A stretch of 64,000 nucleotides of DNA. Source: Snodgrassella alvi (GTDB taxonomy: Bacteria > Pseudomonadota > Gammaproteobacteria > Burkholderiales > Neisseriaceae). This document shows, one piece after another, positions 36,918-47,014 of this stretch; within the stretch, counting starts at the first letter, position 1; the number at the start of each line of letters is the position of its first letter. Under the pieces are notes generated by a model. That model worked only from the letters and a program-made list of their open reading frames with translations. It was not told where the DNA came from and did not search any database. The position numbers and the translations under genes are program-made. Location of the stretch: positions 310,001 through 374,000 of the forward strand of contig NZ_CP160328.2 in NCBI RefSeq assembly GCF_040741455.2, read 5' to 3'.

Positions 36918-37793
36918 ATGAATATGGCCTATTTACTCTTTCAGCCTTTTGCTGATTACGATTTTATGCGTTATGCATTATGTTCAATTGTATTTCTGGC
37001 TTTAGGTACTGCGCCAGTTGGGGTTTTTTTGATGATGCGGCGTATGAGTCTGGTTGGGGATGCGCTTGGGCATGCTATTTTACCGGGTGCAGCAGCCGGC
37101 TATATGCTAGCTGGTTTAAGTTTACCAGCAATGAGTTTAGGCGGGTTTATTGCTGGCCTGTTGATGGCATTGCTGGCCGGTTTGGCCAGCCGATTTGCCA
37201 ATGTGCGCGAGGATGCCAGCTTTGCCGCTTTTTTTCTTACCTGTTTGGCCTTAGGTGTGGTGTTGGTGAGCCGTGGCGGAAACAGTGTTGATTTATTGAA
37301 CTTACTCTTTGGTTCGATTTTATCAGTCGATAAGTCAGCGCTGACGCTGGTGGCTATAGTGAGCAGTATTTCAATGCTGGTATTGGCTGTGATATATCGC
37401 CCGCTAATGCTGGAAAGCATAGATCCACTCTTTCTACGTGCTGTGAACGGTAAAGGCACGCTTTGGCACATTATTTTTTTAATACTGGTTGTGATGAATC
37501 TAGTTGCTGGATTTCAGGCTTTAGGAACACTGATGTCTGTAGGTTTAATGATGTTGCCCGCTATCAGTGCTCGTTTGTGGCAGAAATCTATGGGCGGTAT
37601 TCTGATGATAGCAGCTATTATTGCTGTGTTGTGCGGCTATATAGGTCTGCTATTGTCTTTCTATATTGATTTACCATCTGGGCCGGCTATTATTCTGTGC
37701 TGTGGTATGGTTTATATACTGTCATTATTTGTTGGCAGTGAAAGCGGTATTCTTTGGCGAATCTATAAACGTCAGCGACACCATGTTGCTTAG
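36918..37793 (+). CDS. znuB: Zinc ABC transporter permease
   Basis: 291 residues, about eight membrane helices. ABC-3 family permease for zinc or manganese. Seen: VGVFLMMRRMSLVGDALGHAILPG, the conserved cytoplasmic coupling segment, and ALGTLMSVGLMMLPAISARLW. Located between znuC and znuA in the Zur-controlled operon, which supports zinc. Confidence 0.92.
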   Translation: MNMAYLLFQPFADYDFMRYALCSIVFLALGTAPVGVFLMMRRMSLVGDALGHAILPGAAAGYMLAGLSLPAMSLGGFIAGLLMALLAGLASRFANVREDASFAAFFLTCLALGVVLVSRGGNSVDLLNLLFGSILSVDKSALTLVAIVSSISMLVLAVIYRPLMLESIDPLFLRAVNGKGTLWHIIFLILVVMNLVAGFQALGTLMSVGLMMLPAISARLWQKSMGGILMIAAIIAVLCGYIGLLLSFYIDLPSGPAIILCCGMVYILSLFVGSESGILWRIYKRQRHHVA

Positions 37794-37835
37794 AGATAAT
37801 TTTTGCATCATAAACCACTGAAGGATATATAAAAA

Positions 37836-38723
37836 ATGAAACGAGGCTTTTTTATTTGCCTGCTTAGTATGTTTCTGTGTAGTTTAGCCAGCCTGCTTCA
37901 GGCGGCACCGCTGCCGGTTATCACCAGTTTCAGTATTCTGGGCGATGTTACACGACAAATTGGCGGTGAACGTGTACAGGTCAGAAGCTTGATTGGTTAT
38001 GATCAGGATGCGCATATGTATCAGCTGGTCAGTAAGGATTTACGCGACATGCGCTCAGCCAGACTGATTCTACTTAATGGTTTAGGCCTAGAACCATTGT
38101 CTTTGCAACGAGCTGCTCAACAAAGCCGCGTACCTTTGGCTACTGTTACTCAGGGCATTCAGCCTTTAATGATGACAGACGACGGTCACGACCATCATCA
38201 GCACACAGACCCACATATATGGAATGACCCCGTTCTGATGCAGACCTATGCGCGTAATGTTGCCAAAGCACTGATTAAAGTTGATCCGCAAGGCAAAGCC
38301 TATTACCAGCAGCGACTGGCTGCTTACCAGCGCCAGCTGGCAGAGCTCAATAACTGGGCAACTAAAATATTTAATGCTGTACCGGCAGACAAACGTAAGG
38401 TATTGACTGGTCATGATGCTTTTGCCTATATGGCCAAGCGTTACAGTATTCAGTTTATTGCTCCGCAAGGTGTAAGCACTGAAGCCGAGCCATCAGCGCG
38501 TCAGGTGGCAGCAATTATTAGCCAGATACGGCGTGAGCATATCAAAGCCATTTTTATAGAAAACATTAAAAATCCGAAAATGGTGCAGCGAATTGCCAGC
38601 GAAACTCAGACAAAAATCAGTGGTCGTTTGTACTCAGATGCCTTGAGCAACGGTGCGCCAGCAGCAACCTATATTGATATGTTCCGTTTTAATGTTAATG
38701 CACTCGCTGCGGCTATGAAATAG
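37836..38723 (+). CDS. znuA: Zinc ABC transporter substrate-binding protein
   Basis: 295 residues. Periplasmic binding protein of cluster 9. Signal peptide MKRGFFICLLSMFLCSLASL up to LLQAAP; metal-site segments YDQDAHMYQLVSKDLRDM (His), DPHIWNDPVLMQTYARNVAKAL (His), GHDAFAYMAKRYSIQFI (His) and a Asp near DALSNGAP. The flexible loop GHDHHQHTDPH is a His-rich segment typical of zinc-type (ZnuA) members. 42 bases after znuB. Confidence 0.93.
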   Translation: MKRGFFICLLSMFLCSLASLLQAAPLPVITSFSILGDVTRQIGGERVQVRSLIGYDQDAHMYQLVSKDLRDMRSARLILLNGLGLEPLSLQRAAQQSRVPLATVTQGIQPLMMTDDGHDHHQHTDPHIWNDPVLMQTYARNVAKALIKVDPQGKAYYQQRLAAYQRQLAELNNWATKIFNAVPADKRKVLTGHDAFAYMAKRYSIQFIAPQGVSTEAEPSARQVAAIISQIRREHIKAIFIENIKNPKMVQRIASETQTKISGRLYSDALSNGAPAATYIDMFRFNVNALAAAMK

Positions 38724-38778
38724 ATTGAGAATACAGTTTCAGAATTCTTTGGCCGTTATTACCTAACAGAATACATAT

Positions 38779-39660
38779 TTAGTTTTGCAATGCCAGCCGC
38801 CAGTTGTGTACATCAGACTGGCGGCTTTGTTCGAAATTTTCCAGCATTTCCAGTTCAAAACGGGAAAAACCTGCTTGTTCTCGTGCTTCGATATTTACAT
38901 AACCTCGGAAAATAAATAAATCATAACGGCTGAGTAAACGCCGAAATAAAGCCTGTGGTTCTAGCCCTCGTTGTGCGCATAAATACTGATACCAATAATT
39001 TCCCACTTGAACATGGCCTACTTCTTCGCGGTAGATAATATCTAATACTGCACAGGTATGCTCATCTCCTTTTTGTGCAATTTTAGAGCGCATTCCTGGG
39101 GTAACATCCAGCCCACGTGCTTCCAAAACGCGTGGTACCAAAGCCATCCGCAGCAGTGGATCGAATGCGGTTTTATAGGCCATGTCCCATAAATGATTGT
39201 GCGCAGCAAAGTCACCATAATCATAGCCGAAAGCTTGCAAACGTTGCCGCATAAGCTGAAAATGATGTGCTTCTTCAGCTGCAATACGTACCCAGTCGCG
39301 GGTAAATTCTTCTGGCATGAGACGAAAGCGGTAGGCTGCGTCTAGCGCCAGATTGATTGCATTAAATTCAATATGACAAACGGCGTGTAATAAAGCCGCA
39401 TATCCTTCCTCGGTTGAAAATTTACGGCTTTTCACTTTAGAAGGTGGTACCAGCTTAGGTCTTGCGGGATGGCCGGCAAAACGAAAATCACGTATAACAG
39501 CCGTTACCTCCCTCTTCAGAGCATTGGCTGGTGTTTGAATACATAATTTATGAGCAGTATGGCTCAAAGAACATTTTTCATCAGGCAAAGTACTTAACAA
39601 AGCTGATTCCAATAAGGCAGCAATGGACATTTTCACAGAAAGGGGTAAAAAACTGAGCAT
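38779..39660 (-). CDS. DUF455 family ferritin-like protein
   Basis: 293 residues of the DUF455 family, a ferritin-like four-helix protein with predicted di-iron ligands: HAVCHIEFNAINLALDA, IAAEEAHHFQLMRQRLQ and IIYREEVGHVQVGNYWY carry the E-x-x-H pairs. Another visible piece is RPKLVPPSKVKSRKFSTEEG. The function is unknown; similar proteins were suggested to be related to tRNA hydroxylase MiaE-type folds. Start ATG 39660 lacks a good RBS; ATG 39630 is an alternative. Convergent with znuA. Confidence 0.85.
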   Translation of the reverse strand: MLSFLPLSVKMSIAALLESALLSTLPDEKCSLSHTAHKLCIQTPANALKREVTAVIRDFRFAGHPARPKLVPPSKVKSRKFSTEEGYAALLHAVCHIEFNAINLALDAAYRFRLMPEEFTRDWVRIAAEEAHHFQLMRQRLQAFGYDYGDFAAHNHLWDMAYKTAFDPLLRMALVPRVLEARGLDVTPGMRSKIAQKGDEHTCAVLDIIYREEVGHVQVGNYWYQYLCAQRGLEPQALFRRLLSRYDLFIFRGYVNIEAREQAGFSRFELEMLENFEQSRQSDVHNWRLALQN

Positions 39661-39784
39661 TCAGTATACATGTGCTGCAGTAACAAAATAAACTTTGATT
39701 TAAACTGAATTTACATTTTAGATAGTGTTTATCGCTGCTTAGTTTTACAATACACAGAATTAATTTTCTCTAGAGGTTAAATTT

Positions 39785-40198
39785 ATGAAAACAACACGTA
39801 TACTTAAAGTGGTTCTGCTTTGTCTGTCATTGTCTGCCGCCCTACCAGCTTTGGCCGATCATCAATGGCAAACCTGTGCTGAAAAACAGCAACAGATTGA
39901 TAATCAAATGCAATATGCCCGCGCCAATAATAATCAAAGACAGATTAACCGTCTTAATGCACAAAAAGCCGATATTGCGCAAAATTGTAACAACAATGAT
40001 TTGCGTCAGAAATATCAGCAGAAAATCGCTAAGCTAAATAATAAAATTGATGAAACACAGCGTAAGCTAACAAAAGCTCAGGCAAAAGGCGACAACGATA
40101 AAGTAGCAGAGCTGCAAAACAAAATGAATGAAAATACAGCCAAACTTCAACAGGCAAAACAGAATTATGCCCGTTTTGAGCAGGCTGCCAAACAGTAA
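39785..40198 (+). CDS. DUF1090 family periplasmic coiled-coil protein
   Basis: 137 residues. Signal peptide through LPALADHQW; the mature part has two conserved Cys (TCAEKQQ and NCNN) and a long Gln/Asn/Lys-rich helix (KIAKLNNKIDETQRKLTKAQ), giving a predicted coiled coil. The pattern matches DUF1090 (E. coli YqjC-like) proteins of unknown function. Followed by the terminator at 40216. Confidence 0.85.
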   Translation: MKTTRILKVVLLCLSLSAALPALADHQWQTCAEKQQQIDNQMQYARANNNQRQINRLNAQKADIAQNCNNNDLRQKYQQKIAKLNNKIDETQRKLTKAQAKGDNDKVAELQNKMNENTAKLQQAKQNYARFEQAAKQ

Positions 40199-40215
40199 AA
40201 TAGGCTAATATCCAC

Positions 40216-40259
40216 ACCAATAAAAAAGCTGATTTATCCGCTTTTTTATTGGTATTTTT
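40216..40259 (+). terminator. Terminator after the DUF1090 gene
   Basis: ACCAATAAAAAAGC (40216-40229) pairs with GCTTTTTTATTGGT (40240-40253), a perfect 14-bp stem followed by ATTTTTA. Confidence 0.85.
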
Positions 40260-40386
40260 ATGCCAAGTGCAGACGTGTCTAGGTCTTAGTCCAGAATGGC
40301 ATGACCTATCAAACATTGATTTTCTGTTCCAACTTTATCTGTAAACAGCTAAAATATTCAATAATTGTTAAGCAAAGGAGTATTTA

Positions 40387-41001
40387 ATGCGGATTTTGTC
40401 TCAGGCTGTACTCAGCGGCATTTTGGCTTTCAGTACTGCATGGGTTAATGCAGGCGGACTGGAAACTTTGCAAAAATTCAATGCTGATACAGATGGTATT
40501 TCCGGACAGTTTAGTCAGTCAGTGAAAAGTAAAAAGCGAACTCAGACAACTGCGGGTATTTTTGCTATTCAGCGGCCGGGGCTGTTTCGCTGGGAATACA
40601 CCCAGCCCTATAAACAGATAATAGTAGGTGATGGAAACACTGTCTGGCTTTATGATCAGGATCTGGCTCAAGTCACAAAACGTGCTCAAAATCAGACAAT
40701 TGGCGATTCTCCAGCAGCCATTCTATCTAATAAAACAGCCTTAAATGCCAACTATTCATTATCTGATGATGGTAGCAGCAACGGTATTGACTATGTCCGT
40801 GCCTTACCTAAACGTAGTAATACAGGCTATCAGAATATTCGTATCGGTTTTAAAGGTGAGAATCTGGCTAATATGCAGCTAAAGGATAGCTTTGGTAATT
40901 TGACTACGATTACATTCAGTAAAATCAATACGCATCCACAATTAAACCGGGCACAGTTCAAGTTTACACCTCCCAAAGGTGTAGACGTTCTAACTCAGTA
41001 A
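40387..41001 (+). CDS. lolA: Outer-membrane lipoprotein carrier protein LolA
   Basis: 204 residues. Periplasmic chaperone carrying lipoproteins from LolCDE to LolB. Signal peptide ending near AWVNAGG, then ISGQFSQSVKSKKRTQTTAG, RPGLFRWEYTQPYKQIIVGDG and VWLYDQDLAQVTKRAQ, all LolA features. AGGAG precedes ATG 40387. Followed by a terminator. Confidence 0.95.
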   Translation: MRILSQAVLSGILAFSTAWVNAGGLETLQKFNADTDGISGQFSQSVKSKKRTQTTAGIFAIQRPGLFRWEYTQPYKQIIVGDGNTVWLYDQDLAQVTKRAQNQTIGDSPAAILSNKTALNANYSLSDDGSSNGIDYVRALPKRSNTGYQNIRIGFKGENLANMQLKDSFGNLTTITFSKINTHPQLNRAQFKFTPPKGVDVLTQ

Positions 41002-41020
41002 GTAAACTTATAACAAGGCA

Positions 41021-41050
41021 AACAGACAGGTTTAACCTGTCTGTTTTTTT
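41021..41050. terminator. Terminator between lolA and a lipoprotein gene
   Basis: AACAGACAGGT (41021-41031) and its complement ACCTGTCTGTT (41035-41045) around a short loop, followed by T7. Serves lolA; may also serve the convergent lipoprotein gene. Confidence 0.85.
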
Positions 41051-41053
41051 GCA

Positions 41054-41482
41054 TTAGCAGCGATGAACAAATGTCCGTCCATTGTGACTACTTCGACACC
41101 AACGCGGCCGGAACATCATCCAGTCCATATCATCGTCCCATCTTCGTTGCATGGCCCAGCTACGCGCCTGCTCTAGCTTCACCTGATTGATATAATTATT
41201 CCATGCCAGCTTGTAGCAGCTTTGAAAAATAGGCAAGTTTACTTTCTGCATGTATTCTTGAGCTATTTTGGCATTAGCAGGGTCGGAAAAAAAAGCTGGA
41301 TTCTGCATCTGAGCCTGCATCAGCTCAGCGGTGCGAGGGTCGCACTGAGCAGCTAGATCAAGTTGTAATTTTTGCTGTGCAGCTTCCTCTGCCGCAGCCC
41401 GTGCTGCTTTTTGCTCTGGGGTAGCACATGCAGCCAGTATGAAAGCTGTCAGGATATATATAGATAGTTTACGCCAGTGCAT
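41054..41482 (-). CDS. Small putative lipoprotein, unknown function
   Basis: 142 residues. Signal sequence MHWRKLSIYILTAFILAAC with lipobox LAAC; the mature part begins with an Ala/Glu-rich helix (ATPEQKAARAAAEEAAQQ) and contains further Cys residues (LAAQCDPRT, FQSCYKLAW) and a basic, Trp/Arg-rich end. Not recognised. Convergent with lolA; comEC lies 79 bases upstream on the same strand. Confidence 0.7.
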   Translation of the reverse strand: MHWRKLSIYILTAFILAACATPEQKAARAAAEEAAQQKLQLDLAAQCDPRTAELMQAQMQNPAFFSDPANAKIAQEYMQKVNLPIFQSCYKLAWNNYINQVKLEQARSWAMQRRWDDDMDWMMFRPRWCRSSHNGRTFVHRC

Positions 41483-41560
41483 GTTGAATCCTTCAAATCA
41501 GCCGTTTATTTATTTTATCCATTATACGCCAGTATATTATGGCGTTCAGTTGCTGGTAAA

Positions 41561-43699
41561 CTAAAGTAATGCTGGTTTACGCTGCCAATAAGGCCGGTAG
41601 TTTTGTAATAACTTCCAATGTAGTGGGTGTGAAGATAGAGTTGTCTGTAATCCTCCCTGCCGGTCGGTGCGTAATAGAGTAACACCTTCTTGTTTCAGTA
41701 ACTGTTGAACCTCTGTGTGAGGATGGCTATAAGAATTGGCAAAGCCGGCACTGGCTACTGCATAGATAGGAGCCACAGTACGAAGAAAGTTTTTTTCACT
41801 GGAATGTTTACTACCATGATGGCCTAATACAAGAATCTGACTAAATAAATCATCACCATAAGCCTCTACTAAAGCTCGTTCTCCTTGTTTTCCCAGATCT
41901 CCAGTTATTAGCAGTGCCTTATCAGCGCTGATCACTCGCAAAACACAACTGTAATCATTTTTTTTATTATTCTGTGTTACTGGTAGATTCAAAAACTCAA
42001 ACCATACTCCATCCCATTTCCAGTTTTCACCACCTAGGCAGGGTTGCACCGGAAAGTTATAGGCTTTGCTCTGTCCAGCAATAATTTTCAGTGGTTGCAG
42101 CTGTTGCCTAATTAACGAAGCACCACCATCATGATCATTATCATGGTGTGACAATATCAGCGTATCCAAACGATTGATACCAGCCGCACGCAGGTTGGGC
42201 ATAAGCACAGACTGTGCCGCGTAAGCTGTACCAGTATCAAATAGCAATTCATGTCTGGCGGTAGTAATGCTGATGGCTAGTCCCTGCCCTACATCCCATA
42301 TTTTGATATTAGTTTCGCCAAAAGCCGGTTTAGGAGGCCGGTAACACAGCAATAAAAGCAAAATAAGCAAACACAAAGGCCGCAAATACCAGCCTTTAGG
42401 CAAAAGTAACAACATAACTGCAACAGCAGCAATCAACCACAAGGCTAACGGTGCCTGTGCCGGATAGTATTCTGGAGCGTAATCAGCAATCCAATGCAGC
42501 ATACGCATGGTTCGCTCAGCCAGATAAGCCGCCATCGTGCGTAAGATATCTAATGGCAATATCAACGAAAGCAAAGCCAGTGGTACCAGTACCAAGGTAA
42601 ACCAGGGAATGGCAACAGCGTTAACCAGTGGCGAGATAATGGCTACCGAACCGAAACAATAAGCCACCAGCACCACGGAAGCCATACCGGCAGCCCATTG
42701 ACCCTGTACCATCTGCCGCCATTTAGCATGCTGACTATTACCGTCACCTGCCCACATCAGCACTGCTACCAACAGAAAAGAAAGCCAGAAACCCACGCTT
42801 AATGACGCTAGCGGGTCAAACAGCAGCACTAATGCTATGGTCAGCCACCACACTTGAAAAGCGCGTAAATAACCGCGACGCCACGTAAGTGCCAGTATAA
42901 TAATCATCAGCATACTCCGCTGTGTAGGTACAGCAAAGCCGGCCAGAGCGCTGTAAACAATGGCAGTTATAACTGCTGTAGAGCGCGTATATATCCACGG
43001 CTGATGGATTCGTACCGGCATATACTGCAAGCACTTGCTGCATAGCCATCCTGCCAGCATAGCCAACATCCCCACATGCAATCCGGAAATACTGACTAAA
43101 TGATTTAGTCCCAACGGGCGGAATATCTGCCATGCGCTTGCTGGTAATGCAGATTGTTCCCCCACAGCAAGCGCTTTCAGGAGAGCTACACCTTGCGGAT
43201 ATTTTTGCTCCTGATTATGCCAACGTGCGCTGCACCACATGCGCCACTTAGCAAGTTTTATTTTCCAATCTGAAGCAGCTGTTAAAGCTTTACGTTGTCC
43301 CTTAACGACATTAGCCATAGCTCCGATACCATTACTGAGCGCCCACGCTTCACGATTGAACCCAATCATATTGTTTTCCCCGATAACAGCGCGAACTTTG
43401 GCCTTAATCTCCCATCGGCTCCCCACTGGCCATTCTTGCCTGCTGTAATCAGTAATCAACCATTGTTGCTGCCGGCCGTCGGGTAGGTTTACTTGAGCAA
43501 CAAAGCGGCTGCGTTGTGTATCCTGCTGCGGTATATCTTTAACCTGAATAGTCACAATCTGTAGTTGAGCCTTATCGGTTATTGGCCACTGCTGTTGTAA
43601 GACTGTATCGGTGCGCCATAACCCAAAAATTACACCTGCACATAGTGCTGCAACACAACGACACCACAGCCAACCAGAACACACAAACAGTATCAACAA
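41561..43699 (-). CDS. comEC: ComEC DNA uptake channel, apparently missing its N-terminus by frameshift
   Basis: 712 residues. Inner-membrane DNA translocation channel of natural transformation. N-terminal OB-like region, Competence domain with many membrane helices (LNHLVSISGLHVGMLAMLAG is the family signature), and a C-terminal metallo-beta-lactamase-like domain (LSHHDNDHDGGASLIRQQ, LITGDLGKQGERALVE, VLGHHGSKHSS). The frame opens only at TTG 43699. Directly upstream, in another frame, lies a typical ComEC N-terminus (43693-43812); one additional T in the T6 tract at 43709-43704 would fuse the two. So the gene is either frameshifted, phase-variable or affected by a sequencing error. Confidence 0.88.
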   Translation of the reverse strand: MLILFVCSGWLWCRCVAALCAGVIFGLWRTDTVLQQQWPITDKAQLQIVTIQVKDIPQQDTQRSRFVAQVNLPDGRQQQWLITDYSRQEWPVGSRWEIKAKVRAVIGENNMIGFNREAWALSNGIGAMANVVKGQRKALTAASDWKIKLAKWRMWCSARWHNQEQKYPQGVALLKALAVGEQSALPASAWQIFRPLGLNHLVSISGLHVGMLAMLAGWLCSKCLQYMPVRIHQPWIYTRSTAVITAIVYSALAGFAVPTQRSMLMIIILALTWRRGYLRAFQVWWLTIALVLLFDPLASLSVGFWLSFLLVAVLMWAGDGNSQHAKWRQMVQGQWAAGMASVVLVAYCFGSVAIISPLVNAVAIPWFTLVLVPLALLSLILPLDILRTMAAYLAERTMRMLHWIADYAPEYYPAQAPLALWLIAAVAVMLLLLPKGWYLRPLCLLILLLLLCYRPPKPAFGETNIKIWDVGQGLAISITTARHELLFDTGTAYAAQSVLMPNLRAAGINRLDTLILSHHDNDHDGGASLIRQQLQPLKIIAGQSKAYNFPVQPCLGGENWKWDGVWFEFLNLPVTQNNKKNDYSCVLRVISADKALLITGDLGKQGERALVEAYGDDLFSQILVLGHHGSKHSSEKNFLRTVAPIYAVASAGFANSYSHPHTEVQQLLKQEGVTLLRTDRQGGLQTTLSSHPLHWKLLQNYRPYWQRKPALL

Positions 43700-43812
43700 T
43701 ACGAAAAAACACTAATCCATGGCCAGATATAAGCCTGAGGTAGTAAAAAAGAACCGCAAACACCTGTTACCCACCATGGCAGCCACGCACAGAAAAAACG
43801 GAAACTGGCCAT
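43693..43812 (-). pseudogene. comEC: Detached 5' fragment of comEC
   Basis: ATG 43812 opens a 39-residue frame starting MASFRFFCAWLPWWVTGVCG and continuing SFLLPQAYIWPWISVFSYC before TGA, a hydrophobic start in the style of ComEC first membrane helices. With seven T in place of six at plus-strand 43704-43709 (read on minus), it would continue as ...ISVFFVLLILFVCSGWLWC into the main comEC frame. No start codon of the main frame lies further upstream because of a TAG at 43714-43712. Confidence 0.75.
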
Positions 43813-44323
43813 ACAGAAAGCTATAACTTCCTAAAACGTTATAAGAATATTGATCAAGGTACAGATTATACCAAATAGATTAACATAAAAATTTATTTGT
43901 AATTATTAATTATTCATTAGTTATAAATTGCAAATAAGAAATTAAATCGATTTTGCTGATATGGTAATGTGAATCTTCAAAAATTCGGTAAACCAATGCT
44001 TGCAGAATCTAAAATAAAAGGTTCTCTATTATTTTTCTTTAATATCAAAAATTTAAAATCAAACAAATTAATTGTATACGAAAATATAAATACATACATT
44101 TGATCAATTCAGCATACCGATGCTGACGATACAAATCAAACACATATAACAGTTAATAAAGATGTATCTCAGACATCATCAAACCAATTCTGAATCTTTG
44201 TTTGCCCCTTAAAATAAAATTTAATCAACATCAGTAATAGCCACTGTGAAAACAACCAAATATGGGTATAATATAAAGTTTGATATTTGTAATCAGAACA
44301 GATTAAAAGGACTTTCTCAAAAT
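43813..44323. other. AT-rich spacer between comEC and DUF502
   Basis: About 510 bases between divergent genes. Very AT-rich, with no frame, tRNA or clear hairpin that I can support. It must contain the comEC and DUF502 promoters. Confidence 0.6.
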
Positions 44324-45040
44324 ATGGCACCACAGCCTGCCGAGGGCGGAAAACTAAAAAAATCTCTGAAAAAGTACATGCTCACCGGCGTGCTGGTCTG
44401 GCTGCCCATTATTGTCACCATTTGGGTAATCAGCTATATCATCGGCATGGCTGATGAGCTGGTGAATATTTTACCGGCACGTTGGCAGCCACAGGCACTT
44501 TTCGGTTTTAAAATTCATGGTCTGGGTCTTGTAGCAGCTATAATCGTGGTTTTCTTCACTGGCCTATTGGCTGCAAATATGCTCGGACGTAAAATATTTG
44601 CCGCATGGGACGCCTTGTGGGGACGCATTCCGGTAGTGAAAAGTATCTATTCTGGCGTAAAAAAAGTTTCTGAATCTCTTTTGTCAGATTCGCGCCAGTC
44701 ATTTAAAACACCGGTTCTCATTCCGTTTCCGCAACCCAATATCTGGACAATCGGATTTGTATCTGGACATATACCGGATAATATTGCGTCGGCATTGCCA
44801 AAGCAGTCTGATGCTACCCAGTCCAATGAATATATTTCGGTTTACGTGCCCACTACTCCCAATCCCACTGGTGGCTACTATATTATGGTCAACAGTAAAG
44901 ATGTACGTGAAATTGATATGAGTGTGGACGATGCACTGAAATATGTTATTTCATTGGGAATGGTGCAGCCGGATGAACCACCGCACAACCAATCTTTACA
45001 GGCAATATTTTCTTTACATAAGCCTGCCAGACCAAATTAG
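44324..45040 (+). CDS. DUF502 family membrane protein
   Basis: About 238 residues from ATG 44324 ([20 protein letters not shown]), preceded by AAAGGA at 12 bases; a GTG at 44246 would add 26 residues not expected in the family. Two membrane helices ([20 protein letters not shown] and [20 protein letters not shown]) and the DUF502 signature [33 protein letters not shown]. Function unknown. It lies just upstream of aspS, a neighbourhood known from other Betaproteobacteria. Confidence 0.88.
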   Translation: MAPQPAEGGKLKKSLKKYMLTGVLVWLPIIVTIWVISYIIGMADELVNILPARWQPQALFGFKIHGLGLVAAIIVVFFTGLLAANMLGRKIFAAWDALWGRIPVVKSIYSGVKKVSESLLSDSRQSFKTPVLIPFPQPNIWTIGFVSGHIPDNIASALPKQSDATQSNEYISVYVPTTPNPTGGYYIMVNSKDVREIDMSVDDALKYVISLGMVQPDEPPHNQSLQAIFSLHKPARPN

Positions 45041-45110
45041 CATACAACTGGCCGGAATGGATATTCCTGATAACACAATTAACCGTAATCACAGTAACAA
45101 AGGCATCAAA

Positions 45111-46919
45111 ATGCGAACCAACTATTGTGGCTTAATCAACGAACAATACCTCGACCAAACCGTCACCGTGAAGGGTTGGGTTCATCGCCGCCGAGACCAT
45201 GGCGGAGTGATATTCATAGATCTGCGTGACCGAGAAGGCATTGTACAGGTTGTAATTGATCCGGATACACCGGAAGCATTCAGCTTGGCTGATTCTGCAC
45301 GTAATGAATACGTATTGAGCATTACCGGCCGCGTGCGCGCACGTCCGGAAGGTACTAAAAATGACAAAATGATTTCTGGTGGCATTGAATTGCTTGCCAA
45401 AGAAATTGAGATTCTCAATACTGCAGCTACGCCCCCCTTCCTGATTGACGATGAAGGCATCAGCGAGAATGTTCGTCTGACCAACCGCGTTATCGATTTA
45501 CGCCGTCCAGTAATGCAAAATAATTTGCGTTTGCGCTATCGTGTTGCTATGGCCGTGCGCAGCTATTTAGATAGCCAAGGTTTTATCGATATTGAAACAC
45601 CGATGCTTACCCGCTCCACTCCAGAAGGTGCGCGTGATTATCTGGTGCCCAGCCGTGTATTCCCAGGTGAATTCTTCGCTTTACCGCAATCACCGCAATT
45701 ATTCAAACAATTACTGATGGTGGCCGGTTTTGACCGCTATTATCAGATTGTTAAATGTTTCCGTGATGAGGATTTACGTGCTGACCGTCAGCCGGAATTT
45801 ACCCAGATCGACCTTGAAACATCGTTTCTGAACGAAAACGAAATCATGGACATCACTGAAAACATGGTAAAACTGGTATTTCAGAAAGCCTTGTCCGTTG
45901 AATTGCCTACATTTCCTCGCATGAGCTGGCATGATGCTATGTTCCTTTATGGTTCAGACAAACCGGATTTACGTGTTAGCCTGCAATTTACCGAACTCAC
46001 CGACGTAATGAAAACGGAAGAATTCAAAGTATTCCGTGCGGCTGCCGACATGAAAAATGGCCGTGTTGTAGCTTTGCGTGTACCGAACGGTGCCTCTTTG
46101 AGCCGTAAGGAGATTGATACCTATACTGAATTTGTGGGTATTTATGGAGCCAAAGGTCTGGCTTATATCAAAGTTAATGATATTAGCAAAGTAAATAACA
46201 GCGAAGACAGTGGTTTACAGTCACCAATTGTGAAATTCCTGTCAGACACCGCGTTGCAATCAATTATTAACAAAACCGGTGCTCAAAATGGCGATATTAT
46301 CTTCTTTGGTGCCGATAAAGCCAAAGTGGTAAACGAAGCTATTGGTGCTTTGCGAATCAAAATTGGCCACGAACATGGTGCTGCCAATGGTTACTTTACT
46401 GATGAATGGCGCCCGTTATGGGTAGTTGATTTCCCCATGTTTGAATATGATGAGGAAGAACAACGCTGGTCTGCTATGCACCATCCGTTCACCGCTCCTA
46501 AGGCTGGCCACGAAGACCTGCTCGCAAGCACTCCGGAAGAATGTATTGCCCGTGCTTACGATATGGTATTAAACGGCTGGGAAATCGGCGGTGGTTCTAT
46601 CCGTATCCATCGCGCAGATATTCAGGAAAAAGTATTTGCTGCGCTAAAAATCACGCCTGAAGAGCAGCAGAATAAATTTGGCTTTTTACTGAATAATCTG
46701 AAATTTGGCGCTCCACCCCATGGCGGTCTGGCTTTCGGTTTAGATCGTTTGGTAACCTTAATGGCGGGTGCCGATTCCATTCGAGACGTGATTGCGTTCC
46801 CGAAAACCCAACGCTCACAAGACTTGCTGGTAGATGCACCAAACCATGTTGATGAAAAGCAACTGCGGGAACTAGGCTTGCGCCTGCGCCAGAAAGTACA
46901 AACTGAAGAACAGAATTAA
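45111..46919 (+). CDS. aspS: Aspartyl-tRNA synthetase (probably non-discriminating)
   Basis: 602 residues from ATG 45111 ([18 protein letters not shown]), with AAAGG upstream; the open frame begins earlier at 44943 inside DUF502 but that extension is not AspRS. Bacterial type: OB-fold anticodon domain, class II core with motif 2 [23 protein letters not shown] insertion domain, and motif 3 [14 protein letters not shown]. The positions tied to tRNA discrimination read His30 (RRRDHGG) and Gly81 (RPEGT), the form reported for non-discriminating enzymes. Followed by a terminator. Confidence 0.97.
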   Translation: MRTNYCGLINEQYLDQTVTVKGWVHRRRDHGGVIFIDLRDREGIVQVVIDPDTPEAFSLADSARNEYVLSITGRVRARPEGTKNDKMISGGIELLAKEIEILNTAATPPFLIDDEGISENVRLTNRVIDLRRPVMQNNLRLRYRVAMAVRSYLDSQGFIDIETPMLTRSTPEGARDYLVPSRVFPGEFFALPQSPQLFKQLLMVAGFDRYYQIVKCFRDEDLRADRQPEFTQIDLETSFLNENEIMDITENMVKLVFQKALSVELPTFPRMSWHDAMFLYGSDKPDLRVSLQFTELTDVMKTEEFKVFRAAADMKNGRVVALRVPNGASLSRKEIDTYTEFVGIYGAKGLAYIKVNDISKVNNSEDSGLQSPIVKFLSDTALQSIINKTGAQNGDIIFFGADKAKVVNEAIGALRIKIGHEHGAANGYFTDEWRPLWVVDFPMFEYDEEEQRWSAMHHPFTAPKAGHEDLLASTPEECIARAYDMVLNGWEIGGGSIRIHRADIQEKVFAALKITPEEQQNKFGFLLNNLKFGAPPHGGLAFGLDRLVTLMAGADSIRDVIAFPKTQRSQDLLVDAPNHVDEKQLRELGLRLRQKVQTEEQN

Positions 46920-46932
46920 AATGTTTTTCTGC

Positions 46933-46967
46933 AAAAAAACTGCCTGCAAATATCAGGCAGTTTTTTT
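46933..46967. terminator. Terminator between aspS and trmA
   Basis: AAAAAAACTGCCTG (46933-46946), 7-nt loop, CAGGCAGTTTTTTT (46954-46967): a perfect 14-bp stem, A-rich before and T-rich after, suited to both the convergent aspS and trmA. Confidence 0.9.
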
Positions 46968-47014
46968 ATTGATATAAAATATAATAAATAGAAAAACATG
47001 CTATGAATTAGATA

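Noticed and set aside
43572-43763. 63-codon minus-strand frame upstream of comEC as an additional gene
   Set aside because: It is a third reading frame across the comEC start; the N-terminus-like sequence is in another frame (43812-43693).
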